DNA of 64,000 bases from Xanthostigma xanthostigma (GCA_963575645.1 OY754475.1:8060001-8124000); one strand, 5' to 3'; counted from the first letter of the stretch, positions 42,970 to 55,168 are shown. The notes: generated by a model not told the origin, from the letters alone. Translations and numbers: made by a program.

Positions 42970-43370
42970 TAGGCTTGGATAGTTCGCGAACGACCTAGGT
43001 GGGAAGAGCGCTCTCTTGAGTGAACTGAGCGAACTAGTTCGCCGATGATTCTACTCTTAGTTCCCCCTGTATGTGCTGTTCGTTGACTGATTATCAATAA
43101 TTATAATTTAAGTTGATTGTTTTAAATAGAAATGATTTTTAATTATTATTTCTTGAAGTCATGTTATGTGCCATAAAAAGAAATTGTATTCCGTGTTTTA
43201 TAAATAAAAATAAATAGATCTGTAATGAAAGTAAATATATATTTTTTTTCAATTGCCTTCTGAAATAATAAAAAACAAAGAACTAGCGAACTAAAAGAAC
43301 GAACTAGTTCGCAATAGGACTTTGAACTAAAGTGAGCGCTCTTTAAGGTGAACTATTATGCCCAAGACTA
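42970..43370. mobile_element. hAT-type MITE, TSD ATACTTCT
   Basis: TAGGCTTGGATAGTTCGCG and complement TAGTCTTGGGCATAATAG. Perfect ATACTTCT at 42962-42969 and 43371-43378. GAGCGCTC and GAACTAGTTCG repeats inside. 401 bp. Confidence 0.9.
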
Positions 43371-43378
43371 ATACTTCT

Positions 43379-43830
43379 ATCTCACTTATTTATACTCGAT
43401 GCGCAAGCGTTGCGACTTAGTGAGGAAGCGGGCTAGCGCATCCGGACATGCGCATAACATTAATTTGAGATCTAAATGACGTACGTGAATCTGCACAGTT
43501 GGGTTGTTATCCTTTTCCAGACCCCTACTAGCAATATAGGCGCATTAAGTATATGTAGGGGTCATTAAAATTTTAAATCTGGAGCTTTTAATCACCTTTT
43601 TAAAATTATAAATTAAAAATCAATAACACTAAAGACATTGTTTTCTTTTTAAAGTTGACATTGGTTTAATATTAATTTTTGCCTGATGATTTTTAAATTA
43701 TTAAACGAAACAACGGACTAAATATTGAAACATTCAATAACAATATTTCAATGACTTTTTTATATTCACGTTATTTTCTTGCTAGTTGAGTTTTGAAAGT
43801 TTAAAATTTAAATTTAAAACAATATTTACG
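43379..43830. other. No gene; probably intron
   Basis: AT-rich sequence upstream of the likely acceptor. Confidence 0.4.
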
Positions 43831-43861
43831 ATAAAGGTTAATAAACAATTTTTTTTTGTAG
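43831..43861 (+). promoter_or_regulatory. Likely 3' splice site of the main coding exon
   Basis: A branch-like GGTTAATAAAC is followed by a pure T tract and GTAG at 43861. No AG lies between the in-frame stop at 44555 and the start codons, so the leader must be continuous from an upstream acceptor. This is the best candidate within 1 kb. It would give a leader of about 700 nt in the exon with several upstream ATGs, which is a weakness. Confidence 0.35.
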
Positions 43862-44590
43862 ATCTTCAAATTTTTAGGATTAGAATCTTCTTAGATAGAC
43901 AATAAATTGATTAGAGAAAAAATTGAACATGTTTTTGTAAGCTTTGCATAATATATTAACTTAATAATAATTTGTGTTCATTATTCTGCTAATCATAATT
44001 GTTCATAATATAAAAACAATGAATCAAAACAAATGAAGATTGCTGCAACTACAAAAGCAACAAAGTAAAAAGTGATATTTTCAACAAAAAAAAAAGTAAA
44101 ATGCAGTGAAACAACTGTGATATAGAAATTGAATTAACACTTGTTAAAAAAATCATCAATCAAAACATAAAAAAAAATTATTAAGATTTTTGTGCCTTGT
44201 TCCTTATTTAAAAAGTATCCTGGAAAATTATTAAAAAAATATATATATTTATTGTTAAAATATGTAATAAACAAATGTCCATATATTAATAATAGAAAAT
44301 TGTAGATACTTATGTTCAAAAAGTAAATTAGAAAACGTTGCCTAACTCCTTAAAATTCGAATCACACAATTTAAAATTAAAAGCAACGAAAAAATAAATA
44401 TTAATTTATCCTATGGATAAAATTTTTCAAAAAATTTGATATCTCGACATAAATGAATAATGACCGTAGTAATTAAAAATTTATCCCCTCTTAAAATCGC
44501 AATTTCTCATTAACATAATTCATTAACAACTTTTTATTAAAATAAATTACGGCATAAATGCTTTACCACCATTGTTCGAATTTCAAAAAA

Positions 44591-45685
44591 ATGGTCGAAT
44601 CAAAAACAAATCCAACAACGTCACAGTCGAAATGCGCTCGAGTCATGCACCAACAATCGCTAGACGCCAATCGAAACGTCGGGGGAGCGTCGCAGGCGTC
44701 GACTTCGAAACAGCGATCGTCGTCGTTAGACAGGGACAAGGCACAATCTCAGAGAATCCAAAAAACCGGAAGCATTAAGCGGAAGCCGCTCGATGCAAAA
44801 GGTGGAAGCGGCGGCAGTGGAGGAGGTCCTAGCGGAAGCAGTTCGAAGAACACGTCAGAGGGCGGTAAAATGTTACAAGTCACGCCGAAAACAATCACGT
44901 GTCCGATGACGGGCTGCACGACCAAATGTTTCGAACTGACACCGATAATGCCCGAATCGAGCAGTTCGAAAACAACAGTCGGGCAGAAAGTCCAACACTC
45001 GAAAACCTGTCAACAACAGGCGACAACAAAGAGAGGTCACATCGCCAAATTTAGTTCCAATTCACTGCCTTCACAAAAAACGCAACTGTTGTCGACGAGC
45101 GGTCCCGATGCCGTCGCGACAACGACGGCATCCGGAACTAAACCGCCGCATCCGCATCCGTGCGCGCTGAGTCGGCGCCGTCGACACAAAACCGTGCATT
45201 TCGGCGACAACCTGCTGATGCAAGTGTGCGCGAACGCGAATTTGAATTTCCGCGCGAAAAACAACAATTACGAACAGTCGAACGTCGTCGACAGCGGAAA
45301 CGCGTCGGCGTCTTCGGCGTCGTCGACGATGACGCGCGTCGGAACCGGAAGTGCTAAAAAGTATCAGGGCGGTGGTACGAAAGCGGCGCCGCGATTAGAA
45401 CCGAACGTTCAGCAATTGTTCAGTTTTATTGAGCAAGTGTTGAGTGCGTGGGTCGCCGAAGAGGGTCTGACGTCACAGGGTGAACTCAGTGAGGTCGACG
45501 AGAAGACGTTGGCTAAAAAACGTTACAACAAAAAGTGTCAGCGCGCCAAGCGAAGACTCAACATTAAACAGATTGTGGCCGAGGTGGGATTTCTGAACGG
45601 CACCAGGTATTTGGGCAGTTTGCGGTACAGACATTTTCATTGGGAAGGGACGCCTGAAGAGTGCAACGAACTATTTCTGAGAAAG
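44591..45685 (+). CDS. Unrecognised regulatory-type protein, main coding exon
   Basis: 365 codons from ATG 44591, chosen for its AAAAAAATGG context. The frame opens 11 codons earlier at 44558 in a poorer context, right after a stop. The protein starts MVESKTNPTTSQSK. Residues 1-100 are Ser/Thr/Gln-rich with a Gly-Ser run at 70-82. A cysteine cluster CPMTGCTTKC lies at 104-113. A basic RRRRH precedes KTVHF at 200-204, which fits the PP1-docking RVxF pattern. Residues 269-365 (LFSFIEQVLSAWVAEE; KKRYNKKCQRAKRR; VGFLNGTRYLGSLRYRHF) look like a folded, partly basic domain and possible nuclear signal. Codons are GC-rich against an AT-rich background. The exon ends GAGAAAG before GTGAGA at 45686, phase 0. 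Reading through adds 23 residues. The name and family are not recognised. Confidence 0.85.
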
Positions 45686-46618
45686 GTGAGACGTCCCCAA
45701 ACAATAGTATATTACATAATATGTTACATGCACAAAAACAAATATTTTAATACATAAAAATGCCACCAATAGGATACATAACTACAGTATAAGATCATCA
45801 GCGAAAAGCATAAAACATAACACCTCATTTTTTGAAAAGAGCCCTATATGTATAAGTATTGGCTATAAAATATACAGTATGTAAACGTGTAAGGTGCACA
45901 TAGGGAAATTAGCATTGGGAAAAAATACTTGGAACAGAGTTAGCCATGACTGCGTTAATTGTTATTTCTATTGAATTATCGTGGTAAACGTGAGGATTTC
46001 TGTTTTATTTTGATTTATTTTTATTTTACTTGGCTTTTTTAATAATAAAAAGCTCTTATAAATCATATTATTTTAATTTTTTTGTAAAAAAAACAACTCC
46101 ATCTGTTTGGAAACATTTCATTCAAAAATTGTCTGACTGGTATGACGTATGCGCGTTGGTAAATCAGTGACCCAATGTATTTAGGTTCAACACGAATAGG
46201 CGGAGATATTTGATCTCGCACCATATTTAAGTATTTTTGGGAATTTAATGTACCACATTAATAAAAAAGTCCGATTATGTTGTAATCATTTGAATATTTT
46301 CTTCGGTAGTATACACATTCATTTTGGAAAAGATTATTATCTGTCAAATTGAAAAACAAGATTTCAGGGTCACTCTGATCCAGTCATTTTTTCCCAATGT
46401 TAATTTCCCTATGTGCACCTTACGTGTTTACATACTGTATTACAAACTGCCTGAACAATATGATTTGTGCAGCAGGCGTCGATGAATTTAAAAAAATATT
46501 TAGTTGAACTTTGTCCCTACAGTATGGCAGACTTATTTTAATATTGTATTTTGTATATTGACGATTTGTACCTCATTAGGGCCATGCAAATATACTTTTA
46601 TTATTATTAAACAACGAA
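45686..46618 (+). other. Start of a long intron
   Basis: The donor AAAG/GTGAGACG opens an inferred intron to 61302. AT-rich, no further exon here. Confidence 0.5.
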
Positions 46619-46674
46619 GGCCGAAAGTTTGATATTATTGCTCTGCGCAGTGCAAGATTATCAAACTTTCGGCC
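46619..46674. repeat. Hairpin with 16-bp arms
   Basis: GGCCGAAAGTTTGATA and its complement at 46659-46674, 24-nt loop with TGCGCAG. It adjoins family J copy 2. Confidence 0.75.
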
Positions 46675-47026
46675 CGTGTGGTGTATACAATTTTCTTCAT
46701 ACCTCGGTCGTAAGTACGGTTATTAAATACATTAATTAATTACATATAATTTACCTAAAAACACAAATAAATTCCAAGCAATCCGCTCTGAGGTTATAAA
46801 CGTAAAAACACGAATGACAGCTGTTCGCGACTATCAGCTAAAATACAATAGGGTTGCTATAGAAATCTAAACAGCAGTTGATAGGCGATTTTTTTTCTTT
46901 ACTGCCGCTCGAACGTATGTACTTCCCGCATCAGTGCGTGAATCCCACCAATGCGTAAATGTTAGAATTTTGGCCTTAAACAATTGATGCCGAAAGTATG
47001 TACTTTCGATCAAGGTGTGAAGAAAA
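46675..47026. repeat. Family J repeat, copy 2
   Basis: Matches 31317-31620 in blocks (CTTCATACCTCGGTCG, ATGACAGCTGTTCGCGACTA, CCAATGCGTAAATGTT), with an extra block around 46850-46890. Confidence 0.65.
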
Positions 47027-47080
47027 TATACTTTTATTTTTTTTTTTTTTTAAATTAATATCGAAAAATGGCTAATGTTT

Positions 47081-47410
47081 CTATAAATGTCTGGGTATAA
47101 GAAAGCAATAATAACCTTTTATTGCAATCCTTGCACCGCGGTAATGTAAATTTTGTCTCGTATAGTACATAATGTTTCCGTGCGCAGTGCTGCGATCGAT
47201 TTTAAAAATATGTACTTCGTCTATTAGATTTTCCAATGACGCCATCGATATTGTTGTCATGGCAATAAGCTCTATTTGTAATACTTCCGGCGCTATGATT
47301 GAATGTCTGCAAGTTACAACGTCCATTACAATTTTTTTATCAAGCAATAATAAAAAAGTTACACGTAAAAGAAAAAAATAGTGGACTGTCATAAAAGGCT
47401 GACAAATCAT
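47081..47410 (-). CDS. Unrecognised 109-codon ORF (doubtful)
   Basis: Open on the reverse strand. The middle (ASLENLIDEVHIFKIDRSTA; GNIMYYTRQNLHYRGAR) is less biased than typical random frames here, and no repeat copy is seen in the window. The N-terminus is poly-Leu/Phe from T tracts. There is no promoter or homologue that I recognise. It may be chance or an intronic pseudogene. Confidence 0.2.
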   Translation of the reverse strand: MICQPFMTVHYFFLLRVTFLLLLDKKIVMDVVTCRHSIIAPEVLQIELIAMTTISMASLENLIDEVHIFKIDRSTAHGNIMYYTRQNLHYRGARIAIKGYYCFLIPRHL

Positions 47411-47638
47411 ATGTTATAAATATAATTGTGGAGAAATTTTCCTGTCGACTGAAACGACGGAAATCGTCATTTTGCTAATGCATTCTCACAATTTCCGGTG
47501 GATTATACATTGTTGAAAATGTAACAATGAATCGAGCAATAAAACTGACAGAACCGTTCTATTTGGAATCAATTTTTTATAATATACAGAATTACTTTTT
47601 AAATTTTTATAGCAGTAAAAACTATTTATTATTATAAT

Positions 47639-47941
47639 ACGCGCCACGGATCTAAAAGGTTCGGCATTTAGTCACAAACAGCGTCGCAAAGGCACATTTT
47701 AGAGCCGTTGAGTCTCCTACCACATCTCATCTACCTGCACGGAACGTGCGCTCGTCGGTGATTGGCCGTGATCGCTCGTTGTCACTTGTCGCTTTCCTGC
47801 TTTAAAGTACAGTCGAGTACACTATTGTCAAGTTGTTATTGTTATTTTAGTTTTTTGCGAGTTTGTAGTTTTTCAACGGACTGTACAAGCGCAAGCCCGC
47901 ATTCGAATCTAACTTCCGAGCCTTTTAGATTCGTGGCGCGT
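47639..47941. mobile_element. Family L TIR element, copy 1
   Basis: ACGCGCCACGGATCTAAAAG and complement ACGCGCCACGAATCTAAAAG, 303 bp, in TA-rich flanks. The interior (CTGCTTTAAAGTACAGTCGA) matches 55897-56200 in opposite orientation. Confidence 0.8.
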
Positions 47942-49820
47942 ACTATACCAACAGCCAGGGTCGTTTGAGTCTAGCACCAATTCAAATTTTTAACATACAC
48001 TTTTAGATCAGATCAACCCATTTTCCAAATATTCTTGGTCAGGAGTCCAGATCCGGACCGCTGACCTGTTTTGTGCGGACCCAGAAGAATCTAAAAATAT
48101 CAATATTTAATGGCAATAGCTTGCACCAACTAAACTCTTTAGACAGACTTCAGACAGATTGTTGAGAGTAAAAATATCATTTTTCGCAAAAATTCAGAGT
48201 TCTTTTCGTTTAATTTTTTAATCGATATTAATCTTGGTTAAAACAAGGAAATTTGTAACAACATCCGCCGTTAAAACCTATACACTTGGATCAAGCGATT
48301 TTATTTGTTTGTTTGCTATTTTCTTCGTTTTAGTGTATTTTAATAAAATCTTGATTTTAAAGGACTTTTTTACTTGTATTTTATTATTATTTCATTTTAG
48401 TCATGTAGTCTATAAGAGCATATTATCATCCGAAACAAACCCAAACACGGTACGTTTATCATAGCATAGTGAGCTGACTATCCTGACAGCACCATCAGAT
48501 TATTGTATTGTCATCGATACTACACGAGTATGCAAAATTTATAAGTAATAGGTCGTGTGGAAGTGATTCGAAACCGACTTGCAAGATTTGATCCAAATCG
48601 ACTGACTGACTGAAACATGTGAACTTGAACAAAAAACCTGTTGGAACGAACGCCACTGAGATATAGGAGAAACGTACACAACATCAACTACCTAATATTA
48701 TATAAATCTCTAATGTAATATTTTCTACAGCACAAGAAAATGTATCAAGTTTGAAAAATTGCCAACATTAAAAGAAAAATCTCATGTCTATACATATATG
48801 ATACGCAATAATGGAAGAATTGTCAGATTATCTGGGAAAGTTGAAGTTTTTCCTCTTTCATAATAATATTACACACCAACAAATAATAGCAGTACATATT
48901 AATAACGTTATTATATATATGTAATACATGATACTGAGATGTGATTTACTGAATACAAATTGTGTTGCATTTTGTTCCATTCACATCAGCTCACAGGAAT
49001 GTTATGAAAATTAATTGACAGTAAATAAATAAATATGAAAAGCTTGCCATTTGAGCGTCATACGATGTTATTTTCTGTAGATTGGTACTGACTAAATTAA
49101 ATACATTATTTTGAATTTATATTTATGATCATATTTCTAAGGATTGTATATAGATATAGGTTATAGGATTGCCAGGGCGCCAAACCAAATAGCAGGACAG
49201 ACCAGCCAATTTGGCCGGACATTTGGGTAAAAAGGCCGGACAGCCTACATTATTGAGGATTTTGTCTCAGTATTAATAGGTACGACAAAAAAATTGTATG
49301 TAAAATCAAGCTTTTTTGATCATTACCATGAATCTTGTTAAATTCTAATGAAATATAAATAACATCGAATGCCAAATCAGTTCAGGTACTTTATTCCTAA
49401 TCAGCCAAAGTCACCAGTCAAAATTAAATTCTAGATAAACATTTGTCAACACTTTAAATTCAAATGAAAGGCAATTGCACAATTAATAAGTCTTATGTAC
49501 CTGCTATTACTTCCCAAAACAAAATAAAAAAACAATCTAAACAAAACAAAACATCTTTTCTTAAGTTAAAAAAAATCATTATTCATATAACTTATAACTT
49601 TGTCACTATTGAAGCTGCGAATTTTTGCATACCTTCCTATAAAATACTTGCATTTCATTGCAAAATACTAATACTTAAACCTTTTTAAGGGTCAATGCTT
49701 CACTAAGGGCGCGTTGTAGACCATATGTTTATATATGAGGCCATTGACTTACGATGAAGAACACTACACGTTGCAAAAATTTCGAAGCCTATTTCAGAAA
49801 CACTCGGTATATCCGTTTAG
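47942..49820. other. Intron-like; repeat scraps
   Basis: Unique AT-rich DNA. A retroposon-tail relative lies at 48480-48620. GGCCGGACA repeats near 49200-49240 resemble a hAT MITE piece. No exon is supported. Confidence 0.4.
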
Positions 49821-50027
49821 CCCTTTACAACCAAGTGTTACTATCGACACATTTTTTTTTTTTGGCCGCGAAACAGGATAATTTTTGTAAACGCAACCGG
49901 CTTCGCACGGTTATTTCATGGGGATTATTTTCACAGTGAAGCAGGCGTGCACATTTTTTTTTACAAATTTTTCTAGATTCTATGGTCTCTAATCAAAAAC
50001 AAAAAAAAAGACGCCGGTTGTAAAGGG
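49821..50027. mobile_element. piggyBac-type MITE
   Basis: CCCTTTACAACC and complement, 207 bp. TTAA follows at 50028; at the left the flank is TTAG, one base off. The ORF across it is spurious. Confidence 0.65.
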
Positions 50028-50592
50028 TTAAACTTTTTTTTTTTTTAAGTAAAAACGTCTGTCAACTTTGTTTTCTGTTTCACTTCTTCAGGAAAAAAAT
50101 GTTCAATAATATTTGAGGCGTCTTATTCAAAGTTTTTTAAAATTATCGAAAAGTTCGCAGCGAAAAAAAATCACTAGCAATTTTATTATGACAATGATTA
50201 AATAGGGGACAGAAAACATTCCCGTTGCGTGCTGCTCCAATAGTATAATTTAGGTCTCTGAACAATTTTTCGCCTTGGGGATTAAAAAGTCGAGCCAACA
50301 CACATTAAAAGTGAGACATTATTTTTGTCGTATAACAGTGACTTTCCATTTACTGAAAAACGTTTCAAAATAACATGTAATTTTCTCTGTAGAAAATTGA
50401 CGTTAAATAAATATACAATTAGCTACCTCTAGATACCTATATATGCAATTAACCACGACTGTATTAAAAAAAAAACAAATAAACCTTTTTCTTAACACAT
50501 TATAAATAACCCACGTTTACACATTGTTTCATGATAGTGTTTTATTTTGTTAAATGACAAATGAACGGCATATAAAAAAACTTATTACTCAC
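50028..50592. other. No gene seen
   Basis: AT-rich. A good pyrimidine tract and CTTCAG at about 50092 has no donor within reach. Confidence 0.4.
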
Positions 50593-50609
50593 CATTCGGT
50601 GTTTCGTTA
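50593..50609 (-). CDS. Candidate 17-nt microexon
   Basis: Reverse strand: TTTCATTTGTTATCAG, then TAACGAAACACCGAATG, then GTGAGTAATA. Open in two frames (NETPN or TKHRM). Both splice signals are good. It would belong to an unknown reverse-strand gene. Confidence 0.3.
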
Positions 50610-50811
50610 CTGATAACAAATGAAAGCAACACAACATTTCATTTGTTCTCGTCGTTCATCAGAAACAAAAGAAAAACATTTATATAAGCAATCGACAGTT
50701 AAATAAATAACCATTTTAGTTCTCTAGTTTTTATAAATTTAGTATAAGATCCAACCGGAAATTTTCACGCTGAAATAAATAGTTGAAATTTGTTTGTTCT
50801 TTTCGCTTCAG

Positions 50812-50932
50812 GATTAGTAAAAAATTAGTGTTTGAATTGGATCGCAATTCAAAACCCATCTCCCCCCGAGAATATAAACCCTCCTTTTACCAACTATATA
50901 TGTTGACAGAACCTGGAAAACTGAGTTATTAA
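50812..50932 (+). CDS. Candidate alternative terminal exon (weak)
   Basis: After TTTGTTCTTTTCGCTTCAG a 39-codon frame (ISKKLVFELDRNSKPISPRE...) runs to TAA at 50930, with AATAAA at about 51041. It needs phase 1, but the main exon ends in phase 0. Joined to that exon it would stop after one residue. So either it is chance or it belongs to another transcript. Confidence 0.2.
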
Positions 50933-51537
50933 GAATGATTGGACTCACAAACCCCTCCTTCCCCAAAGCATTTTTCTGTCTACAGTTTCGTGTGAATTTA
51001 TCTTATTGTTTTGATCACAATCTAATGTCATTCTCAAATAAACATTTTTAACAGTACTTTGTCGCAACGCAGCAGTAATGCGTAATCCATAAATCGTTAC
51101 GTTACGTTCGGTTGTGAACGAACCACTAGTCGATAAACAGTTATTCGCTTATATTTTATGGGCACACGATTTCAGAATTAATAACGCTGCAATTAAATAC
51201 ATTGATACACACGATTAGACAAGGACAAAGAAGTTAGTGGGTGCATTGAATCATATGGTAGAAAAATTAAACAGAGACAGACAATATGATCCGCCGATAA
51301 ATGCTGTGTACATATATCAAAGGGTAACTCGTCGAAGCTCGGCTATAGACGTTCGACAACTAAGGTCTATTCGAAGCACATGCGAATTTATATGTTTATT
51401 ATGATTAGACCGTTGAATTTCTCTCGCCTTTAAAGAAACAAACTAAATTGATACAAAAGAGTATATTGTGCAACTAGTGCGGCAAGTTGTCGATTGCCGC
51501 ACGAGTACACATACTATTTTTTATTACGAATTAAATT
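50933..51537. other. No gene seen
   Basis: AT-rich intron-like DNA with no repeat ends or exon-like island. Confidence 0.4.
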
Positions 51538-51655
51538 AAATTATTAAAAAAAGAAATTAGAAGTTATAAAAATTAAAATTAAATCATTAAAAAGTTGAAA
51601 ATTCACTTAAAATTGTTAAAATTGTCAAGAGTAAAAGTCCATAATCGAAAATTTT
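51538..51655 (-). repeat. Dispersed AT-rich repeat, copy 2
   Basis: Reverse complement of 3546-3655 (GTCAAGAGTAAAAGTCCATA block). Confidence 0.6.
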
Positions 51656-51912
51656 AACCTCAAATCTGCTTCAAATGACAGTTTGTTTCGTTGACATTAA
51701 CACCGTTATTATTGTTTTTTTCTCTGAATTTGCGTGCGGCAAACAATAATTATTTCAGTGCGACAAATAAAGTTTCCGCACGCAAATGAAAATAGCTAAT
51801 TTTCAACCGTGATAGCGTGCGTAAACATACCACTTTTCCCGCATGAGTAATAAAAAATAATATTTCACACACTAAAAATATATTAATTTATTGCAACATT
51901 CAGTAAAATCAG

Positions 51913-52407
51913 TTTTTAGGATTCCGTACATTTGATGAAAAAACGGATCCCTTATAGGATCATTCGCTGTCTGTCACAGCATATATTCTGCGAATATTGT
52001 TGTTTTTTTCCAAAATTTAAAATCACAGGGTTGAAAAGTTATAGAGAGGGGGGGCACGTTTATATCGCAGGAAATATTCACCTAAGAAAAACAGTCTCTT
52101 AAGTTTTATTGCGTTTTTAAAGACATGTCCAACGATAGGTACCCCATGCAATGGAGTGCAACAAAATACAAATTTTTATCCCTCAGTTCTGTGTATAAAA
52201 AGCCACCCCTGATTTTTTTATTTGTCGTTTCATTACACAATTTTATGACGATTTACATGAGACACCTGTCTGTAAAATTTCATTCGAATCGGTTGAAAGA
52301 TGGCCGAGTTATAAGGCTGTGATGTACGGACAGATAGACAGACGGACGGACATGATGAAATTATAAGCGTTCCAGTTTTTGCCATTTGCCTACGGAACCC
52401 TTAAAAA
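51913..52407. mobile_element. Interspersed element with GGATTCCGTA/TACGGAACCC ends
   Basis: TTTTTAGGATTCCGTAC at the left and TACGGAACCCTTAAAAA at the right are inverted ends. Near the right end ATGTACGGACAGATAGACAG precedes CATGATGAAATTATAAG. I recognise this as a very common lepidopteran-type interspersed repeat; the class is not certain. The 65-codon ORF is spurious. Confidence 0.6.
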
Positions 52408-53501
52408 AACTACAGTAATAGCTATCCCACGAAACACGCGCATGTGAAAAAACGAGGCCAGGTTCGGTATACAAAGAATAAGTAAGTTGGTTGGCTTGGT
52501 CGAAAAAAAATCTAAGTGAGTGGCAAGTTTAAACATTCTGAACAAAATGGCATCGACATTTTTCGAATCGGTTCACCCCACGAAAAATTATGACCGAACA
52601 AAAAAAATTTTTTTTTAAATGTCGAATTGATAACCTCCTTTTTTTAAAATCGGTTGGAAAGCACCTTTTTTTTCTATAACTGAACAAATTTTTATCCCAA
52701 CATATAAAATAACCACAATATTTAATCAAAACATGGTTCAATGAGATAGGATAATCTACCATTTTTTTGAACACACTGTATATAGAAAAAAATTGTTTGA
52801 ATATAAAAATGGTACACGCTATGTTAAAGAGCACGTTTTCTTCTTTAAAATGAGATATTATAGTTTTCTGACACTTAAAAAACAAGCCTTAAATAGTGCG
52901 ACATTTTTAAGTTTTTAGTTTTTCAATTTCAATCGTGCTAATTTATCATTCTAGCGCAATAGCGCATCGAACATTCCAGTACAAAGCATAGGTATATCTA
53001 GATATATTAAACTTATATTTGTACGAGTGTTGTTTGGTAGATCAATAAAATTTTATATCTGTTGTTAAAATAAACATATTCTTCTTATAAACACCGTATA
53101 TTACAATTCAAAAATGCAGAAACTTAAAAAAACTTACTTCCAAAAACCGGTGATATCATGTCAGGTTATACCAGCAATTTGAACTGCACATTAAAACACA
53201 AAGTTTACTTTTTCACATATAAAATTTATATACAAATGTTCATTTTCACTCACAGATTTGAGTAATTACACTACAAAACATTAAACAACACTATTTTTTT
53301 GTGAAAACCGCGTTTTTTCTTTAAATTTTCACTACACAAACGCGGTACTTGACGTTAACAAATGAAGTGCAGCTGATGATAGCGTCGTTTGGACTTGCAC
53401 TTATAATCAAGGCCCACTATGTTGCGTAACTATTTCCGAACTTAATTACAAAATCAGCGATGTTTTTGGATTTTTGTCACTCTCTAACTAATTGTACACT
53501 A
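52408..53501. other. No gene seen
   Basis: AT-rich. The 118-codon reverse frame (52529-52885) is Phe/Lys-rich from T/A runs and is not called. Confidence 0.45.
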
Positions 53502-54003
53502 TCATATATATTAATACGCTAAGGTTAAAGATGTTTGCCTCCCTTTTTAGAAAAAACCTCACAATTTCTCCACATAAATTATATATCATTTTACAGATAA
53601 TTGCTTGCTCTACTGACATCGACAATTAAAAAATTTATTATTGCTTAGGTTTTTGTAAATTAATTAAAATACAGCTAAGCTGAACAACGTCTGCCATCTG
53701 ACGGCTTTAATTTTAAAAAACAGCGAGCAACGCTGAACAACGTCACAGCAATGCTGCATGATGCCATCTGACGGCTAGCTCAACGCTTTTGCTACTTGCG
53801 CCTCTATATGACAATTTTAGTAAAATATTTCTTCGATCTGTCATCTGAGCTTCATATTGTAATACAACAAAAAGAAGAACGTTATAAGCAGTGTGCAAAA
53901 TTAGAAACGAATTGAATACCTGCAATCATATTTAAAAAATAATTTTGTAAAGTGATAATTATTATACTTATTTAGTGCGAATAATTCGCACAGGTCACAC
54001 TAG
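53502..54003 (+). mobile_element. Helitron-like family B, copy 3
   Basis: TCATATATATTAATACGC after A, hairpin GTGCGAATAATTCGCAC, CTAG before T. 502 bp, shortened inside relative to copy 1. Confidence 0.85.
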
Positions 54004-54364
54004 TAAGTTATAATGAGACGGCAACTTTACAGAGGTGTAGATCTAACATCGTACTGAAAAATTTAATTTTAAATATAAAAATAATGTTTTTTTGTTTTGC
54101 CAAACTAAATAGTATTAACTCATGTATTTTTGAACGTTAAGAAAAGAGGTTCTATAAACTTAAAATACGTCAACAAAGCAATACGCTAGCGTGAATGGTT
54201 CCCACGGGTATACTACATAATAATATTATGTAGCTTGATACTGTCTCAAACACCGCTTGATGACGTCACGAGAATCTACATTCTCCTGCAGGCTGCAGTC
54301 ATAACGTTTAACGTTGATTTTCTGAAATACAGGAAGTGAAACTTCTGACATTATGATGTTTTTA

Positions 54365-54400
54365 CTAGCGGCCCGTCCCGGCTTCACCCGGGTGCAAAAC
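54365..54400 (-). mobile_element. Helitron-like family A, 3' end fragment
   Basis: CTAGCGGCCCGTCCCGGCTT with the CACCCGGGTG hairpin, then divergent sequence. Confidence 0.6.
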
Positions 54401-54469
54401 TGTTTACGAAATATTATTTCGACCTTCCCATCTATGCGGCAGAAAAAAGTACATCATTGTTTCGATGTA

Positions 54470-54817
54470 CAGTAGGGCCTCGTTAATCCGGAGAGGCAAA
54501 AACAAGACCCTTTCCGGTTTATCGAGGCGTCCGGATTATAGTATGCCATATTTAATGGTAATAAAACACATGTTTAACCTTAGTTTCTTTAATCAATTTT
54601 TAAATTAAAGCATAAAGACAAAAATGTACATGTTCAAAATTACAACCATGTAAGAAATAAAAAAAATAAAACATTAGTTCATTCTTCTTGAAAAAGTCTT
54701 CTGTTTATAATTTTCGCACTTCATTTCAAAAGCCCGCCTCCCCCGCGAACCCCATTGCCCGGCCGGATTACAGCGATCACCGAACAAGCGGGAGTCCGGA
54801 TTCCCGAGGCCCTACTG
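54470..54817. mobile_element. pogo/Tigger-type MITE, TA duplication
   Basis: CAGTAGGGCCTCGTTAATCC and complement CAGTAGGGCCTCGGGAATCC with TA on both sides (54468-54469 and 54818-54819). 348 bp. CAGTAGGNCCTCG is a pogo/Tigger terminus. Confidence 0.85.
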
Positions 54818-55062
54818 TATCTCTAAAGATTTGGCCAGCGTTAGCCATATAAGAGTACGGAAATAGTTTTTTTGACAAAAAGCCGTCATAGTTCAGTCAG
54901 TTTCTGTATTATCCTAGAAACACATTGAAATAGCATTCACTTGTGAGAAACATTTGGACCAATCCCGTGGTAAAATGGGCTATGTTCTTCAAATAGAGCA
55001 GTTGCTGAAATGTTTTATTTTTTTTTTTTGAAGTGAAAACTTCTTTAGCGGCGCTGTACACT

Positions 55063-55168
55063 TTTTTTGTAATGGGTAAAAAATGTTAAACTCGCGTCAG
55101 ATCTGACGCGTCAGTTTTTTTGTAATGGGTAAAAAATGTTAAACTCTCGTCAGGCCTGACGCGTCAGG
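55063..55168 (+). repeat. Exact-length tandem duplication, 2 x 53 bp, with palindromic core
   Basis: Units 55063-55115 and 55116-55168 share TGTAATGGGTAAAAAATG. Each holds a dyad: CGCGTCAGATCTGACGCG in the first and GTCAGGCCTGAC in the second. The element upstream (GAAGTGAAAACTTCTTTAG) has a relative at 60779. Confidence 0.8.

Noticed and set aside
45037..45357. Frames on the other strand or offset within the main coding exon
   Set aside because: Shadows of the 44591-45685 reading frame; biased composition follows from its codons.
50812..50932. Direct joining of the main exon to the 50812 exon
   Set aside because: The phases do not match: a phase-0 join gives a stop after one residue.
52529..52885. 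118-codon reverse ORF
   Set aside because: Phe/Lys-rich from T and A runs; no motif, no good start context.
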